The notes under the pieces are model-generated. The model was not told the DNA's origin, did not search any database, and saw only the letters and a program-made list of their open reading frames with translations. Position numbers and translations under genes: made by a program. 64,000 nt of DNA from the NCBI RefSeq assembly GCF_039872765.1, contig NZ_JBDPZC010000004.1, positions 124,001 through 188,000 on the forward strand. Reading direction: 5' to 3'. This DNA comes from Roseateles_B flavus (GTDB lineage Bacteria > Pseudomonadota > Gammaproteobacteria > Burkholderiales > Burkholderiaceae_C). Shown here piece by piece: positions 8,077 through 17,741 of the stretch; position 1 is the first letter of the stretch, and every line of letters begins with the position of its first letter.

Positions 8077-8604
8077 ATGCGATTGCTGAACTTTGAGCCA
8101 GGGCCGGCGGTCTACCGCGCAGACTTCCTCCGCTATGCCACCACGCTGGCATTCCTGGGGCTGGCCCTGCTGACGCACCCGCTGGATGGCGCCCTGCTTG
8201 GCTGGATGGCGCCCTGCTTGGCTGGGTGGCGGCGGGCGTCGCAGCCTGGACGCTCCTGGAGTACCTGCTGCACCGCTTCGTGCTGCATGGCCTGAGCCCC
8301 TTCCGGGATTGGCATGCCGAGCACCACAGCCGGCCCGGCGCCCGCATTTCCGCCCCAACGCTGTTGACGGCCTGCCTGTTCACGCTTCTGCTGTTGCCCA
8401 TGGGCTGGTGGCTGGGACGCTGTCCGGCCATGGCGCTCCCTGCTACTCCGGCAGCGCCGCTGGCACGCGCGGCACCACCAGCGGGTCTCGTCCGCCTGCA
8501 GCGATCCGCGCAGGCCCGGCCACTATGGGGTCACGAGTGCCCTCTGGGACCCCATCTTTCGTACCGGTGACCGGCGGTGGCCGCGCCCTCGACGCGGCGT
8601 CTGA
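8077..8604 (+). pseudogene. fatty acid hydroxylase / sterol desaturase family, frameshifted
   Basis: The frame opens MRLLNFEPGPAVYRADFLRY and runs through a membrane helix to GALLGW. There a 20-bp tandem duplication throws it out of frame. In the next frame the family core resumes: EYLLHRFVLHG and WHAEHHSRPGARIS, then a membrane segment LLTACLFTLLLLPMGWWLG. A second break near 8425 returns it to the first frame. Here the last histidine box (WHARHHQR) and the typical C-terminus GHYGVTSALWDPIFRTG are readable to the stop at 8602. The section between the membrane helix and the final histidine box is shorter than usual. Intact relatives are di-iron membrane enzymes that hydroxylate lipids. Confidence 0.85.
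8181..8220 (+). repeat. 20-bp perfect tandem duplication that breaks the hydroxylase gene
   Basis: GCTGGATGGCGCCCTGCTTG occurs twice head to tail (8181-8200 and 8201-8220) and is followed by a near third start, GCTGGGTGG. Removing one unit restores a continuous reading from LDGALLGW directly into VAAGVAAWTLLEYLLHRF. The duplication is therefore the inactivating mutation and looks recent. Confidence 0.9.
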
Positions 8605-8690
8605 GGCTGACTGTCTGATGGCGCACAGACGGGGCTGCCGCCGGCGCTGACCATGAGGCGACATCCCTGTGTCCAGCCATCGGAGTCTCC

Positions 8691-8855
8691 ATGCTGCACT
8701 ACGCCTTGCTCTTCTTTCTCGTGTCCCTCGTCGCTGGGGGACTCGGGCTCGTGGCCATGCCTGGTGAGGCGGGCAGCCTCGCCCGCCAGCTGGCCGTCGG
8801 GGCCAGCCTGCTGGCGCTCATGGCGCTGGCCCTGGGCCTGAGGTCGGGACGCTGA
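8691..8855 (+). CDS. DUF1328/YtjA-like small membrane protein (54 aa)
   Basis: Begins MLHYALLFFLVSLVAGGLGL, matching the N-terminal pattern of the DUF1328 (YtjA) family, which are about 55-residue proteins with two membrane helices. The second helix (LAVGASLLALMALALGL) is more diverged than usual. Function is unknown in the family; it is often found in stress or envelope clusters in proteobacteria. It lies between the broken hydroxylase gene and the glucan synthase. Confidence 0.65.
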   Translation: MLHYALLFFLVSLVAGGLGLVAMPGEAGSLARQLAVGASLLALMALALGLRSGR

Positions 8856-8858
8856 ACC

Positions 8859-9050
8859 ATGCGAACAAGCTGCAACCGCGTGGTCCCTGAGGCGCTGTGC
8901 GAGCATCTGCAGGCCTGCCGCCACACGCGAGGGGCCCGCCATCGGCTGGCCGGGGGCGCCCATGCCTGTCACGCCTTCCTCCGGCCGCGCCTGCATTCCT
9001 CGCTGCTGCTGCTCCTGCTGCTGGTCACGGCGGCCCTGTGGCTGGCCTGA
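8859..9050 (+). CDS. possible small membrane-anchored protein (63 aa)
   Basis: An ATG three bases after the DUF1328-like stop opens a 63-codon frame ending in a strongly hydrophobic Leu-run (SLLLLLLLVTAALWLA). The gene-to-gene spacing suggests translational coupling. However, there is no separate ribosome site, the sequence is not recognised, and it would overlap the glucan synthase if that gene starts at 8897. It could instead be an unused frame in the leader of the large gene. Confidence 0.25.
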   Translation: MRTSCNRVVPEALCEHLQACRHTRGARHRLAGGAHACHAFLRPRLHSSLLLLLLLVTAALWLA

Positions 9051-12000
9051 GATCCCTGTTCCCCGGTCGAGCAGGTGCGCTCGACTGGCGATTGCTCGAC
9101 CCCTCCGCCGGGCTCCTGGCCGAGCCCATCCGCGCGGAAGTCCTGGGCGGCGAAGGCTTCACGCAGCTTGGGCACCACCTCGCGCGCTCGCACGGCCCGC
9201 CGCATGAGCCGGGCTCCAGTTTCGCCTTCGTGCCCCGCCTGCAGGAGAACCTGCGCGTCCTGCGCCACGCGCAGCGTGTCCTCGCGATCCAGTCCGACGG
9301 ACAAGCGGCAGAGGGGCCTGCCGCAGCCTGGCTACAAGACAACCTCCTGGATGTGATTGCCCAGACACAGGCGCTGCACATGGAGTTGCCGCGGAGCTAC
9401 TACGAGGATCTGCCCGCGCTGCGGGTGGAGGGGCAGTCAGGGCTTCCGCGCATCTACGCCATCGCCTGGCACTACCTGGCCCATGCCGACGGAGAAGTCG
9501 ACCTGTCCCTGCTGGGCGACTTGCTGAACGCCTATCAGCAGGTGCACCCCTTGCAGCTGGCCGAGCTGTGGGCGCTGCCCACGACCTTGCGCGTGCTGCT
9601 CACCGAGAACCTTAGGCGCCTCTCCGAACGGGTGGCTGCCGATGCCGCCGCCCGCCGTCTGGCGCATCGACTGTGCGATGTCCTCCGGCAGTCCGCCCCG
9701 GCCCAGGCACCGCTGGCCTGCTTCACCTGGATGAAGCAGCGCGGCACCGCCGACACCTTTGCGCTGCAGGTTCTGCAGCGGCTGCATGCAGACTCGGACA
9801 CGGGCTCCGTGCAGGGGGCCGCGGGCCGGGAAGCCCTGCGCGCCTTGCTGGAGGCGGCATTGCCCGATCCCGCCGCGGCCCTGGAGTCCCTTCTGGCGCA
9901 TGCAGCGGCTGACTCTCTCAGCGTGAGTCGCAGCATCGGTGCGCTGAACGAGCTGGCGAGAGCAGACTGGCGCACCATGATCACGCGGTGCAGCCCGCTG
10001 GTGCGGCAGCTGTCGGACTGGCCGCCCTTTGCCGCTGAGGACGTCCGGACACAGGATCGGACGCTTCACGAGATCGAGCGTCTGGCTCGGCGAAGCGCCT
10101 GCACGCAAGCGCAGGTCGCCGAGCAGCTGCTCGCACTGGCTACGCAAACGCCACCCGCACCCGACGGGGAACCGGTCGAGTCGCTGGGTTATTGGCTTGG
10201 AGGCCGAGGGGCCCCTCTCCTGCAGGCGCGCCTGGGCCTGCGGAGCCGTGCCGTGCGCCGCTCGCCGGCGATGCGCGTGGCGGCCCTTCTCACGGCCTTG
10301 GCCACACTGAGTCTCCTGCTCGCGCTGGGCTTCCTGCACGGCGCTCTCCAGGGCCCTGTGGGTCCCGGCCTGTGGCTGCTCCTGGCGGCGCTGGCCCTGT
10401 TCCCCGCCAGCGAGATCACGGGCGCCCTGGTCAACCGGGTGCTGAGCGAGTCCATCGTCCCGCAGCGTCTGCCGCGGCAGGCCTTCGAGACCGGCATCCC
10501 GGTCACCTGCCGTGTGCTCGTGGTGATGCCGGTCCTGCTGGACAGCCTCGACACGCTGGATGCACTTGTCCGGCAGCTGGAATGCCACCACTTGGCGAAC
10601 CGTGAGGACTTTGCCCAGTTTGGACTCCTGGGGGACTTCGCCGATGCGACCTCAGCGGAGACCGGCGCTGACGCGGGGCTGCTCGCCCATGCGAAGGAGC
10701 GGATCCTGGCCCTCAACCAGCGACATCCCGGCGCCGCCGACGAGCCGCCGCGATTTCTCCTGCTGCAGCGCAAGCGACGCTGGAGCCCTGGAGAGGAGTG
10801 CTGGATGGGCTGGGAGCGCAAGCGCGGCAAGCTCGAAGCCCTGGTCTCGATGCTTGCCACGGGCGGCGCCTCCCCCTTCCTCGACCTCGGGGCGATGTCC
10901 CGATGTGCGGCAGGCACGCGCTATGTCGTCACCCTCGACGCAGACACCGTCATGCCGCCAGGCGCCCTGCGCGAGCTGGTAGCCGTGGCGGCCCATCCCC
11001 TGAACCGGCCCAGGCTGGGTCAGCGCCCCGGGGAGCCGGCTCGCGTGATGGCGGGTCACGCGATCCTGCAACCCCGGCTGCAGGCGCTGTGGCCTGCGGT
11101 GGCGGACGGCAGCCTGTTCCATCAGCTCTTCGCCGGCGCTCTCGCTGGCCACAACGCCTACGGCGGACTCGCCTCGGACGTCTACCAGGATCTTTTCCAC
11201 GAGGGCAGCTTCTGCGGCAAAGGGCTGCTCGACGTGGCCGCCGTCCACCAGGTGCTCGGACAACGGCTGCCTGACGCCCAGATCCTGAGTCACGATCTGA
11301 TTGAGGGCTGCATCGCGCGCTGCGGCAGCGTCAACGACGTGAGCTTCCTGGAGCCAGCGCCCCAGCATGCCGACGTCGCCAGCGCCCGTCTGCACCGCTG
11401 GACACGGGGCGACTGGCAATTGCTGCCCCTGATGCGCCAGCCCAGCCGCTACGGCCTGTCCCTGCTGGACCAGTGGAAGCTGATCGACAACCTCCGTCGC
11501 AGCCTGATTGCGCCGGCCAGTCTGATGCTGCTGCTGCTGGCACTGGGCGGCGCACCGCTGTCACCCTGGGCTGCCCTGGGCCTGGCCGCATGCGCCTTCG
11601 GTCTCGCCCCGCTGCTCGGTGCCGTCGCCGGACTGGCGCCGAGCCGGGATGACGTCGCCCTGGTCCCCTTCGGCCGGCAGGCGCTGCGGGAGCTGCTGCG
11701 TACTGCGCTGTCGGTCGCCTGGCACCTGGCCCTTTGGCTTCAGCAGGCCCAGCTCGCCCTCGATGCGATCGGGCGCACGCTCTGGCGCAACGGCGTCAGC
11801 CACAGGGGGCTGCTCGCCTGGACGACCGCTGCCGACGCCGAGCGGCGCGCCTCGCGCGCGCTGAGTGCTCAGCTCGCAGACAAGGCGCCCATCACGCTCC
11901 TGGCGGCCGGCCTGGGCGTCGCTCTGTGGGCGCTGGGAACGCCGGCGCCGGCGTTGAGCCTGGCGCTCTGCCTGAGCTGGGCCGCCACCCCGGTGTGGAT

Positions 12001-15000
12001 CGCCCTGACCTCCCGCCTGCCAGCGCCCTCGCCAGCGCCACTCCACCCGGAGGATCGGCGCTACCTCCTGGCCGTCGCTCGGGAGACCTGGGCGTGGTTC
12101 GCCGACCAGGTCAACGAGCGCAGCCACCACCTGCCCCCGGACAACGTGCAGACCCTGCCGCGCGTCGTCGTAGCCCAGCGGACCTCGCCGACCAACATTG
12201 GCCTGTACCTGCTCTCTGCGACCTGTGCGCAGGCCTTCGGCTGGCTGACGCCACAAGAGCTGCTCTGCAGGCTGTGCGCGACGCTGGACACGCTCGAACG
12301 GCTGCCGATGGAGCGGGGCCACCTGATGAACTGGATCGCCACCGACACCCTCGAGCCGCTGATGCCGGCCTATGTCTCCACGGTCGACAGCGGCAATCTC
12401 TGCGGCCACCTGATTGCCGTGGCTGGTGCCTGCGAGGCGCTCGGCACGGCCCAGTGTCCCGAGGACCTGGAAGCAGAGGAGGATGGCGGGGAGCCGGCGG
12501 CACTGCGGCGAGGGTTTCTGGCGCAGGCCCGCCGCTGTCGGAATCTGGCCGAGGCGACCGACTTCGGCTTTCTGTATGACCCGAAGCGCCGCCTGCTGCA
12601 CCTGGGCTGGCGAGTCGCCGAGCAGCGGCTGGACCCCGGTCACTACGACCTGCTGTCGAGCGAGTCCCGTCTTGCCAGCCTGTGGGCCATTGCGAAGGGT
12701 GACGTCCCGCCCGCACATTGGGCCGCGCTGGGGCGACCGTTCATGGCGGTGGGCTGCGACGTCGGCTTGCGATCCTGGTCGGGCTCGCTCTTCGAGTACC
12801 TCATGCCGCAGCTGGTGCTGGCCGAGCCGCCCGGGAGCGTGCTGGGATGCGCCGCCCGCCTGGCCATCGCCGAGCAGCGTCGCGATGCGCGGATGCGTGG
12901 CCAGCCCTGGGGTGTCAGTGAATCAGCCTATGCCGCCACCGATCGCACACTGGCCTACCAGTACGCCCCGCAGGGCATAGCCAGTCTGGCCCAGCGTCGC
13001 ACCCCCGTGCAGGAGTCCGTGGTGGCCCCCTATGCCAGCGCGATGGCCGCCATGTGGGACGCAGCGGCCGCCACCCGCAACCTGGCCCGACTGCAGGCCC
13101 TGCACATGCGCACCTGCTGGGGCTTCTACGAGTCCCTGGACTTCACCCCCGGTCGCCAGCGAGGCGGCAACACCAGCACCCGCGTGCAGACCTACATGGC
13201 CCATCATCAGGGCATGACCCTCGTGGCCTTGGCACAGGTCCTGCTGGACGGCCAGCCCCGCCGGTGGGCGCTGTCGGATGCCCGACTGGCGGCCATGAAG
13301 GTGCTCCTGCAGGAGCCCGTGCCGCGGGAGGTGCCGCGGCGCCGGCGCGCCCCGCCGGACCTTCGGGTGCAGGACGAGGCGCCGGACACCGCACCGACGG
13401 AGCGCGCCGTCCGGCCCGGCGAGGAGGTGCTCGCGCGCACCCATCTCCTCAGCAACGCCGGCTATCGCGAGGCGGGCTCACCGGGATCTTCATGTCGCCC
13501 GGTCTACAGCGTGGCTTTGCGGGCCAACGGCGCGGGCTGGAGCCGCTACGGCGGCGTCGACATCAACCGCTGGCGGGACGATGCCCTGCGCGACTCGCAG
13601 GGGCACTTCCTCTACCTGCGCCGGCCGGGGGAGCCCGCGCCGGTGTCGCTGACACAACGTCCTGCGCCGTGCGCTCAGGCCGTCTACTCGGCGCGCTTTC
13701 TCCGCGATCGCGTGTGCTTTGACGCCCTCTGGCCCGATCTGCATGCGCGCTGCACCGTTTGGGTCTGCCCGGAAGATGACGTCGAGTTCCGTCGCGTCGA
13801 ACTGTGGAACACCTCCAACCGCGCCCTCACGCTGTCGCTGATGTCGGCCTTCGACGCCAGCCTCAGCACCGCTCGCGCGGACGAGATGCACCCGGCGTTC
13901 GCCAAGCTGTTCGTGAATGCACGCTGGGACGCCGACGCTCAGGCACTCTACCTGGACAGGCGCCCGCGCACCGCTGACGAAGAGGCGCTGCACGTGGTTC
14001 ACTTCATCGCGCAGACCGATGCCGCCGGGCCGGCAGGCGCGACCGTGCTCGCCGACCGGGCGCGCTGGCTGGGTCGACTGCATCCGGCCTGGGCTCCACG
14101 GGCCGCCTTCGATGACGCTCCCAGCCCCAGCGGTCCACTGGACACCGGTCTGGATCCCGTTGCCGCGATGAGCGTGCCGCTGACGCTCGCCGCGCACGGC
14201 ACCGTTCAGTGCACCTGGGCCACGGCCGCGGCGACGGACATGGCCTCTTTGATCGCGCTGGTCGACCGACACCGCCAGCCCGGTGCCGTCGACCGGGCCT
14301 CGCAGCTGAGCGACACCCTGCACGGCCTGCGCCAGGGCGAGGCGCAGGGGGACGACGACGAACGGCGCGCGATCCAGGCGCTGACCAGCCTCCTGGTCCT
14401 GTTGCATTCCCGCCCCGTCCCTGCGGCGCAGGCCTGCGACCGTCGCAGCCTGTGGCGCCTGGGCTTGTCCGGCGAGCGGCCCCTGCTGGTGATCACGGTG
14501 TCCTCCCTGCCGGGCTTGCCCCTCGTGCAAACCCTGCTGAAGGCCCTGCGCAACTGGTCACAGGGGGGAATCGGCGTGGATCTCGTGCTGATCAACGGCG
14601 AACCCCTGTCCTACCTGAAGCCTGTGGCGCAGGCCCTGAGAGCGCTGACCGACGCCTCCGCGCTGGATCTGCTGCACGGGCCGGCGGCCAGCCGGGGCGG
14701 CGTGGTCCTGCTTGCCCTCGATGAGCTGGGGCCGGTCGAGAGAAGCACCTTGCACCTGCTGGCTCGCCTGAGATTGAACGCCGACGGGCGCCCGCTGGCC
14801 CGCCATGTGGCGGACATCCAGGCCTGGCATGAAAGCCTGCGCAACCCAGAGGTATCACGGATGGCTGCGCCACCATCCCCACCGCAGCGCCTATTGCCTC
14901 CACCGCGGCAGCGGCCCGATGAGGGCTTTCGCCAGAGCGATGGCGCCTATGCCTTCGCCACTTCCGACGACTCACCGCCCTGGCATCCCTGGGTGAACGT

Positions 15001-17365
15001 GCTGGCCAACGCCGATTTCGGCACGATGGTCTCTGAGCGAGGCGCCGGATGGACCTGGGCCGGGAACAGCAGGTTGAATCAGCTCAGCGCCTGGAGCAAC
15101 GACCCGCTGACCGACGCCGCGCGCGAGCACTACGCGCTGCAGGACCTGGACACGGGCGAGGTCTGGCGGCTCGCCGGGGGTGATGGGCCGGACAGCGTCG
15201 AGCGCTACGTCCAGCACCAGCCCCAAGGCACCCGCATCGCCCTGGCCCTCGGCGACCTGGCGGTGGACATGGCGTGGCGGGTGGATGCCGTGTTGCCGCT
15301 GCGCCGCCTGCAGATCATCCTGAGCAACCACGGTGCCCATCCGAGGCGCTTGCGTCTGCTCGGGGCCATCGAATGGCTGATGGGGACCGTGCTGGTCGAC
15401 CGACAGTCCGTGCTCACCACCCATGTCTCTCTGGTCACGCCCGACGCGCAGTCGCTCGACGCGTTGCTGGCGACACAGCTGGATGCCCATGACGGCGACG
15501 GCGGCAAGACAGCCTTCTGGGCCTTGCGTGCCTGCAGGCCCGTCGACGCAGGCCGGCCGCATGAGAGGGCGGAGAGCGCGGAGGGCGCGGGCGGGCCCGC
15601 GGGCGAGTTGGACTGGACCTGCGATCGCCGCGAGCTGATTGACCGGCAGGGGCGCCAGGCCTGGCCCTCGCGCTTCGAGGGGCGAGCCGGACTGGGCATC
15701 GATCCCTGCGCCGCGGCAGGACTGCGCCTGGCGTGCGCGGCCGGCAGCAGCTGCCATTTCGAGGTGCTGCTGGGGCACGGCGCCACGGCCGAGACGGCTC
15801 TGGCGCTGGCTTCGCACGCGCTGGCGGCGGCCCCCTCACCGCCGCACGCTGCTCTCGATGCGATCCAGGTGCACAGCCCCGACCCGCTCTTCGACGTACT
15901 CGTCAACCACTGGCTGCTGCACCAGGTCACCGCCAGCCGACTCTGGGGGCGGGCCGGGTTCTACCAGGCCGGGGGGGCGTTCGGCTTTCGTGACCAGCTG
16001 CAGGACGTCATGGCGCTGGTGGCCACGGCACCGCAGCTGGTGCGGGAGCACCTGCTCCGCGCCGCGGCGCGGCAATTCACGGCGGGGGATGTGCAGCACT
16101 GGTGGCATCCGCACAGCGGCGCCGGCGTGCGGACGCGATGCAGCGACGATCTGCTGTGGCTCCCTCATGCCACCTTGCACTACGTTGGCGCCACGCAGGA
16201 CAGCGCGGTGCTGGAGGCACAGGTGCCCTTCCTCGAAGGGGCACCGCTGGCCCCAAGCGAGGACGACGCCTACACCACGCCGGAGCGCACCTCCGAAACC
16301 GCCACGCTGTACGAGCACTGCGCGCGCACCCTCGATGCCCGTCTGCAGGTGGGGGAGCACGGACTGCCGCTGATGGGCAGCGGTGACTGGAACGACGGCA
16401 TGAACCGCGTGGGCGCCGGCGGACGCGGCGAATCCGTCTGGTTGGGCTGGTTCCTTTGCCGGATTGCCGCCGACATGACGCCGCTCGCCGCGCGGCGCGG
16501 CGAAATCGAGCGCGTGGCGCGATGGCAGGCGGCCGCGGAGGGCTGGCGTCTGGCGCTGGAAGGTCAGGCCTGGGCCGGCCATTGGTATGCGCGCGCCTTC
16601 TTCGATGACGGCACGGCGCTGGGCATGCCGACCGGCAGTGAATGCAGCATCGACCTGATCAGCCAGGCCTGGAGTGTTCTGTCCGGCGTCGCCCGCCCGG
16701 AGCGCCAGCGCCAGGCCATGGCGGCCGTGGAGCGCCTGCTGTGGGACCCCCAGTGGCAGCTGCTGCGCCTGCTGGACCCACCCCTGTCGCGGCAGCAGCC
16801 GGCGGCGGGCTACATCCAGGCCTATCCCCCTGGGGTTCGCGAGAACGGTGGCCAGTACGCCCATGCGGTCATCTGGGCGGGCATGGCCTGGGCGCGGCTG
16901 GGTTCGGCGGACGCGGTGTGGCGGGCCTGGCAGTGCTGCAGTCCGGCGCACCGAAGCGCCGACCCCGTGCTGGGGCCCCGCTTCGGCATGGAGCCCTATG
17001 CGGTGACGGCGGATGTCTGCAGCCAGCCGCCGCTGGCAGGACGCGGTGGGTGGAGCTGGTATAGCGGTTCGGCGGCGGGGATGTACCGGCTCGCCTTGGA
17101 GTCCCTCTGCGGCCTGGAGCTGAACGGCTCTCGCCTGCGCTTCGACCCGCTCTTGCCGAGCCACTGGCCAGCCGTTCACCTGCGCCTGCTGCGCCATGGA
17201 CGGACCTGGCACTTCAGCCTGTGCCGCAGCGATGCCGCGCAGGCGATGGCCGAAGCCGCGTCCGAGGGGGCGAGGCCGCTGGCGGTGCGGGAATGGCTGG
17301 TCACCGAGGGGGCTGAGGGCGGCACGCGCTACCTCGTCGTGCTCCCGCCGCAAGGCCCTGCCTGA
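8897..17365 (+). CDS. ndvB: cyclic beta-1,2-glucan synthase (NdvB/ChvB type)
   Basis: A giant inner-membrane enzyme that builds and cyclises periplasmic beta-glucan from UDP-glucose. The 2822-codon frame has the full family order. An N-terminal helical region contains LPRSYYEDLPAL. Membrane helices lie at about 455-515. The GT84 transferase has CRVLVVMPVLLDS near 538, the TLDADT metal motif near 677 and the HRWTRGDWQ acceptor motif near 832. More helices lie at about 870-915. A glucoamylase-like domain (QTYMAHHQGMTL, about 1430) follows. Two GH94-type domains come last; the second starts near 2033 (FGTMVSERGAGW) and has GDWNDGMNRVG with its acid Asp near 2494. The first 50 or so residues from 8897 are unlike the family, so the real start is probably later (GTG at 9038 is one candidate). 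Confidence 0.9.
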   Translation: MRASAGLPPHARGPPSAGRGRPCLSRLPPAAPAFLAAAAPAAGHGGPVAGLRSLFPGRAGALDWRLLDPSAGLLAEPIRAEVLGGEGFTQLGHHLARSHGPPHEPGSSFAFVPRLQENLRVLRHAQRVLAIQSDGQAAEGPAAAWLQDNLLDVIAQTQALHMELPRSYYEDLPALRVEGQSGLPRIYAIAWHYLAHADGEVDLSLLGDLLNAYQQVHPLQLAELWALPTTLRVLLTENLRRLSERVAADAAARRLAHRLCDVLRQSAPAQAPLACFTWMKQRGTADTFALQVLQRLHADSDTGSVQGAAGREALRALLEAALPDPAAALESLLAHAAADSLSVSRSIGALNELARADWRTMITRCSPLVRQLSDWPPFAAEDVRTQDRTLHEIERLARRSACTQAQVAEQLLALATQTPPAPDGEPVESLGYWLGGRGAPLLQARLGLRSRAVRRSPAMRVAALLTALATLSLLLALGFLHGALQGPVGPGLWLLLAALALFPASEITGALVNRVLSESIVPQRLPRQAFETGIPVTCRVLVVMPVLLDSLDTLDALVRQLECHHLANREDFAQFGLLGDFADATSAETGADAGLLAHAKERILALNQRHPGAADEPPRFLLLQRKRRWSPGEECWMGWERKRGKLEALVSMLATGGASPFLDLGAMSRCAAGTRYVVTLDADTVMPPGALRELVAVAAHPLNRPRLGQRPGEPARVMAGHAILQPRLQALWPAVADGSLFHQLFAGALAGHNAYGGLASDVYQDLFHEGSFCGKGLLDVAAVHQVLGQRLPDAQILSHDLIEGCIARCGSVNDVSFLEPAPQHADVASARLHRWTRGDWQLLPLMRQPSRYGLSLLDQWKLIDNLRRSLIAPASLMLLLLALGGAPLSPWAALGLAACAFGLAPLLGAVAGLAPSRDDVALVPFGRQALRELLRTALSVAWHLALWLQQAQLALDAIGRTLWRNGVSHRGLLAWTTAADAERRASRALSAQLADKAPITLLAAGLGVALWALGTPAPALSLALCLSWAATPVWIALTSRLPAPSPAPLHPEDRRYLLAVARETWAWFADQVNERSHHLPPDNVQTLPRVVVAQRTSPTNIGLYLLSATCAQAFGWLTPQELLCRLCATLDTLERLPMERGHLMNWIATDTLEPLMPAYVSTVDSGNLCGHLIAVAGACEALGTAQCPEDLEAEEDGGEPAALRRGFLAQARRCRNLAEATDFGFLYDPKRRLLHLGWRVAEQRLDPGHYDLLSSESRLASLWAIAKGDVPPAHWAALGRPFMAVGCDVGLRSWSGSLFEYLMPQLVLAEPPGSVLGCAARLAIAEQRRDARMRGQPWGVSESAYAATDRTLAYQYAPQGIASLAQRRTPVQESVVAPYASAMAAMWDAAAATRNLARLQALHMRTCWGFYESLDFTPGRQRGGNTSTRVQTYMAHHQGMTLVALAQVLLDGQPRRWALSDARLAAMKVLLQEPVPREVPRRRRAPPDLRVQDEAPDTAPTERAVRPGEEVLARTHLLSNAGYREAGSPGSSCRPVYSVALRANGAGWSRYGGVDINRWRDDALRDSQGHFLYLRRPGEPAPVSLTQRPAPCAQAVYSARFLRDRVCFDALWPDLHARCTVWVCPEDDVEFRRVELWNTSNRALTLSLMSAFDASLSTARADEMHPAFAKLFVNARWDADAQALYLDRRPRTADEEALHVVHFIAQTDAAGPAGATVLADRARWLGRLHPAWAPRAAFDDAPSPSGPLDTGLDPVAAMSVPLTLAAHGTVQCTWATAAATDMASLIALVDRHRQPGAVDRASQLSDTLHGLRQGEAQGDDDERRAIQALTSLLVLLHSRPVPAAQACDRRSLWRLGLSGERPLLVITVSSLPGLPLVQTLLKALRNWSQGGIGVDLVLINGEPLSYLKPVAQALRALTDASALDLLHGPAASRGGVVLLALDELGPVERSTLHLLARLRLNADGRPLARHVADIQAWHESLRNPEVSRMAAPPSPPQRLLPPPRQRPDEGFRQSDGAYAFATSDDSPPWHPWVNVLANADFGTMVSERGAGWTWAGNSRLNQLSAWSNDPLTDAAREHYALQDLDTGEVWRLAGGDGPDSVERYVQHQPQGTRIALALGDLAVDMAWRVDAVLPLRRLQIILSNHGAHPRRLRLLGAIEWLMGTVLVDRQSVLTTHVSLVTPDAQSLDALLATQLDAHDGDGGKTAFWALRACRPVDAGRPHERAESAEGAGGPAGELDWTCDRRELIDRQGRQAWPSRFEGRAGLGIDPCAAAGLRLACAAGSSCHFEVLLGHGATAETALALASHALAAAPSPPHAALDAIQVHSPDPLFDVLVNHWLLHQVTASRLWGRAGFYQAGGAFGFRDQLQDVMALVATAPQLVREHLLRAAARQFTAGDVQHWWHPHSGAGVRTRCSDDLLWLPHATLHYVGATQDSAVLEAQVPFLEGAPLAPSEDDAYTTPERTSETATLYEHCARTLDARLQVGEHGLPLMGSGDWNDGMNRVGAGGRGESVWLGWFLCRIAADMTPLAARRGEIERVARWQAAAEGWRLALEGQAWAGHWYARAFFDDGTALGMPTGSECSIDLISQAWSVLSGVARPERQRQAMAAVERLLWDPQWQLLRLLDPPLSRQQPAAGYIQAYPPGVRENGGQYAHAVIWAGMAWARLGSADAVWRAWQCCSPAHRSADPVLGPRFGMEPYAVTADVCSQPPLAGRGGWSWYSGSAAGMYRLALESLCGLELNGSRLRFDPLLPSHWPAVHLRLLRHGRTWHFSLCRSDAAQAMAEAASEGARPLAVREWLVTEGAEGGTRYLVVLPPQGPA

Positions 17366-17469
17366 GCGGCCGTGGCCAGGAGCTGCTGCCATGTTCCTGC
17401 CCCTTGGGGCCGTGTTCGTCGGCGCTCTGCGCCTGTCTGTTGGCGCCAACAGAGCACGGGGCTCAAGCG

Positions 17470-17700
17470 AGGCAAGGACATTCCCACGGCCCGGCGTCGG
17501 CAGCAGCAGGGAAGGGCGCTGAGCCAGTACCTGGCCGAATCGGCCACGCGCGAGGAGGCGCTCTGGCTCGCGCACGCAAAGTCCGCCATGACCATGACCC
17601 AGATCGGACGCGAACTGGGGTTGACGACAGCGAGGGTGAGCCATTCGACATCAATATGGCTATGCCGAAGCTTGACGTTCAAGACGGTATCTGACCCCCC
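17470..17700 (+). pseudogene. C-terminal remnant resembling a REP-associated (RAYT) transposase
   Basis: A short frame reads KDIPTARRRQQQGRALS, then SATREEALWLAHAKSAMTM, then TQIGRELGLTTARVS. This resembles the C-terminal helix-turn-helix tail of REP-associated tyrosine transposases: RDIP..., REEALW..., IG..LGL....VS. The catalytic HuH domain is absent. The end (AAGACGGTATCTGACCCC) looks like a damaged copy of the AAGACCTGACCC word repeated elsewhere in the window. The rest of the 17366-17741 spacer shows nothing else. The assignment rests on pattern only. Confidence 0.45.
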
Positions 17701-17741
17701 TGCTGTTTGATCCTCCTGTTTGCCCCCCTGTTTCGGACGCC

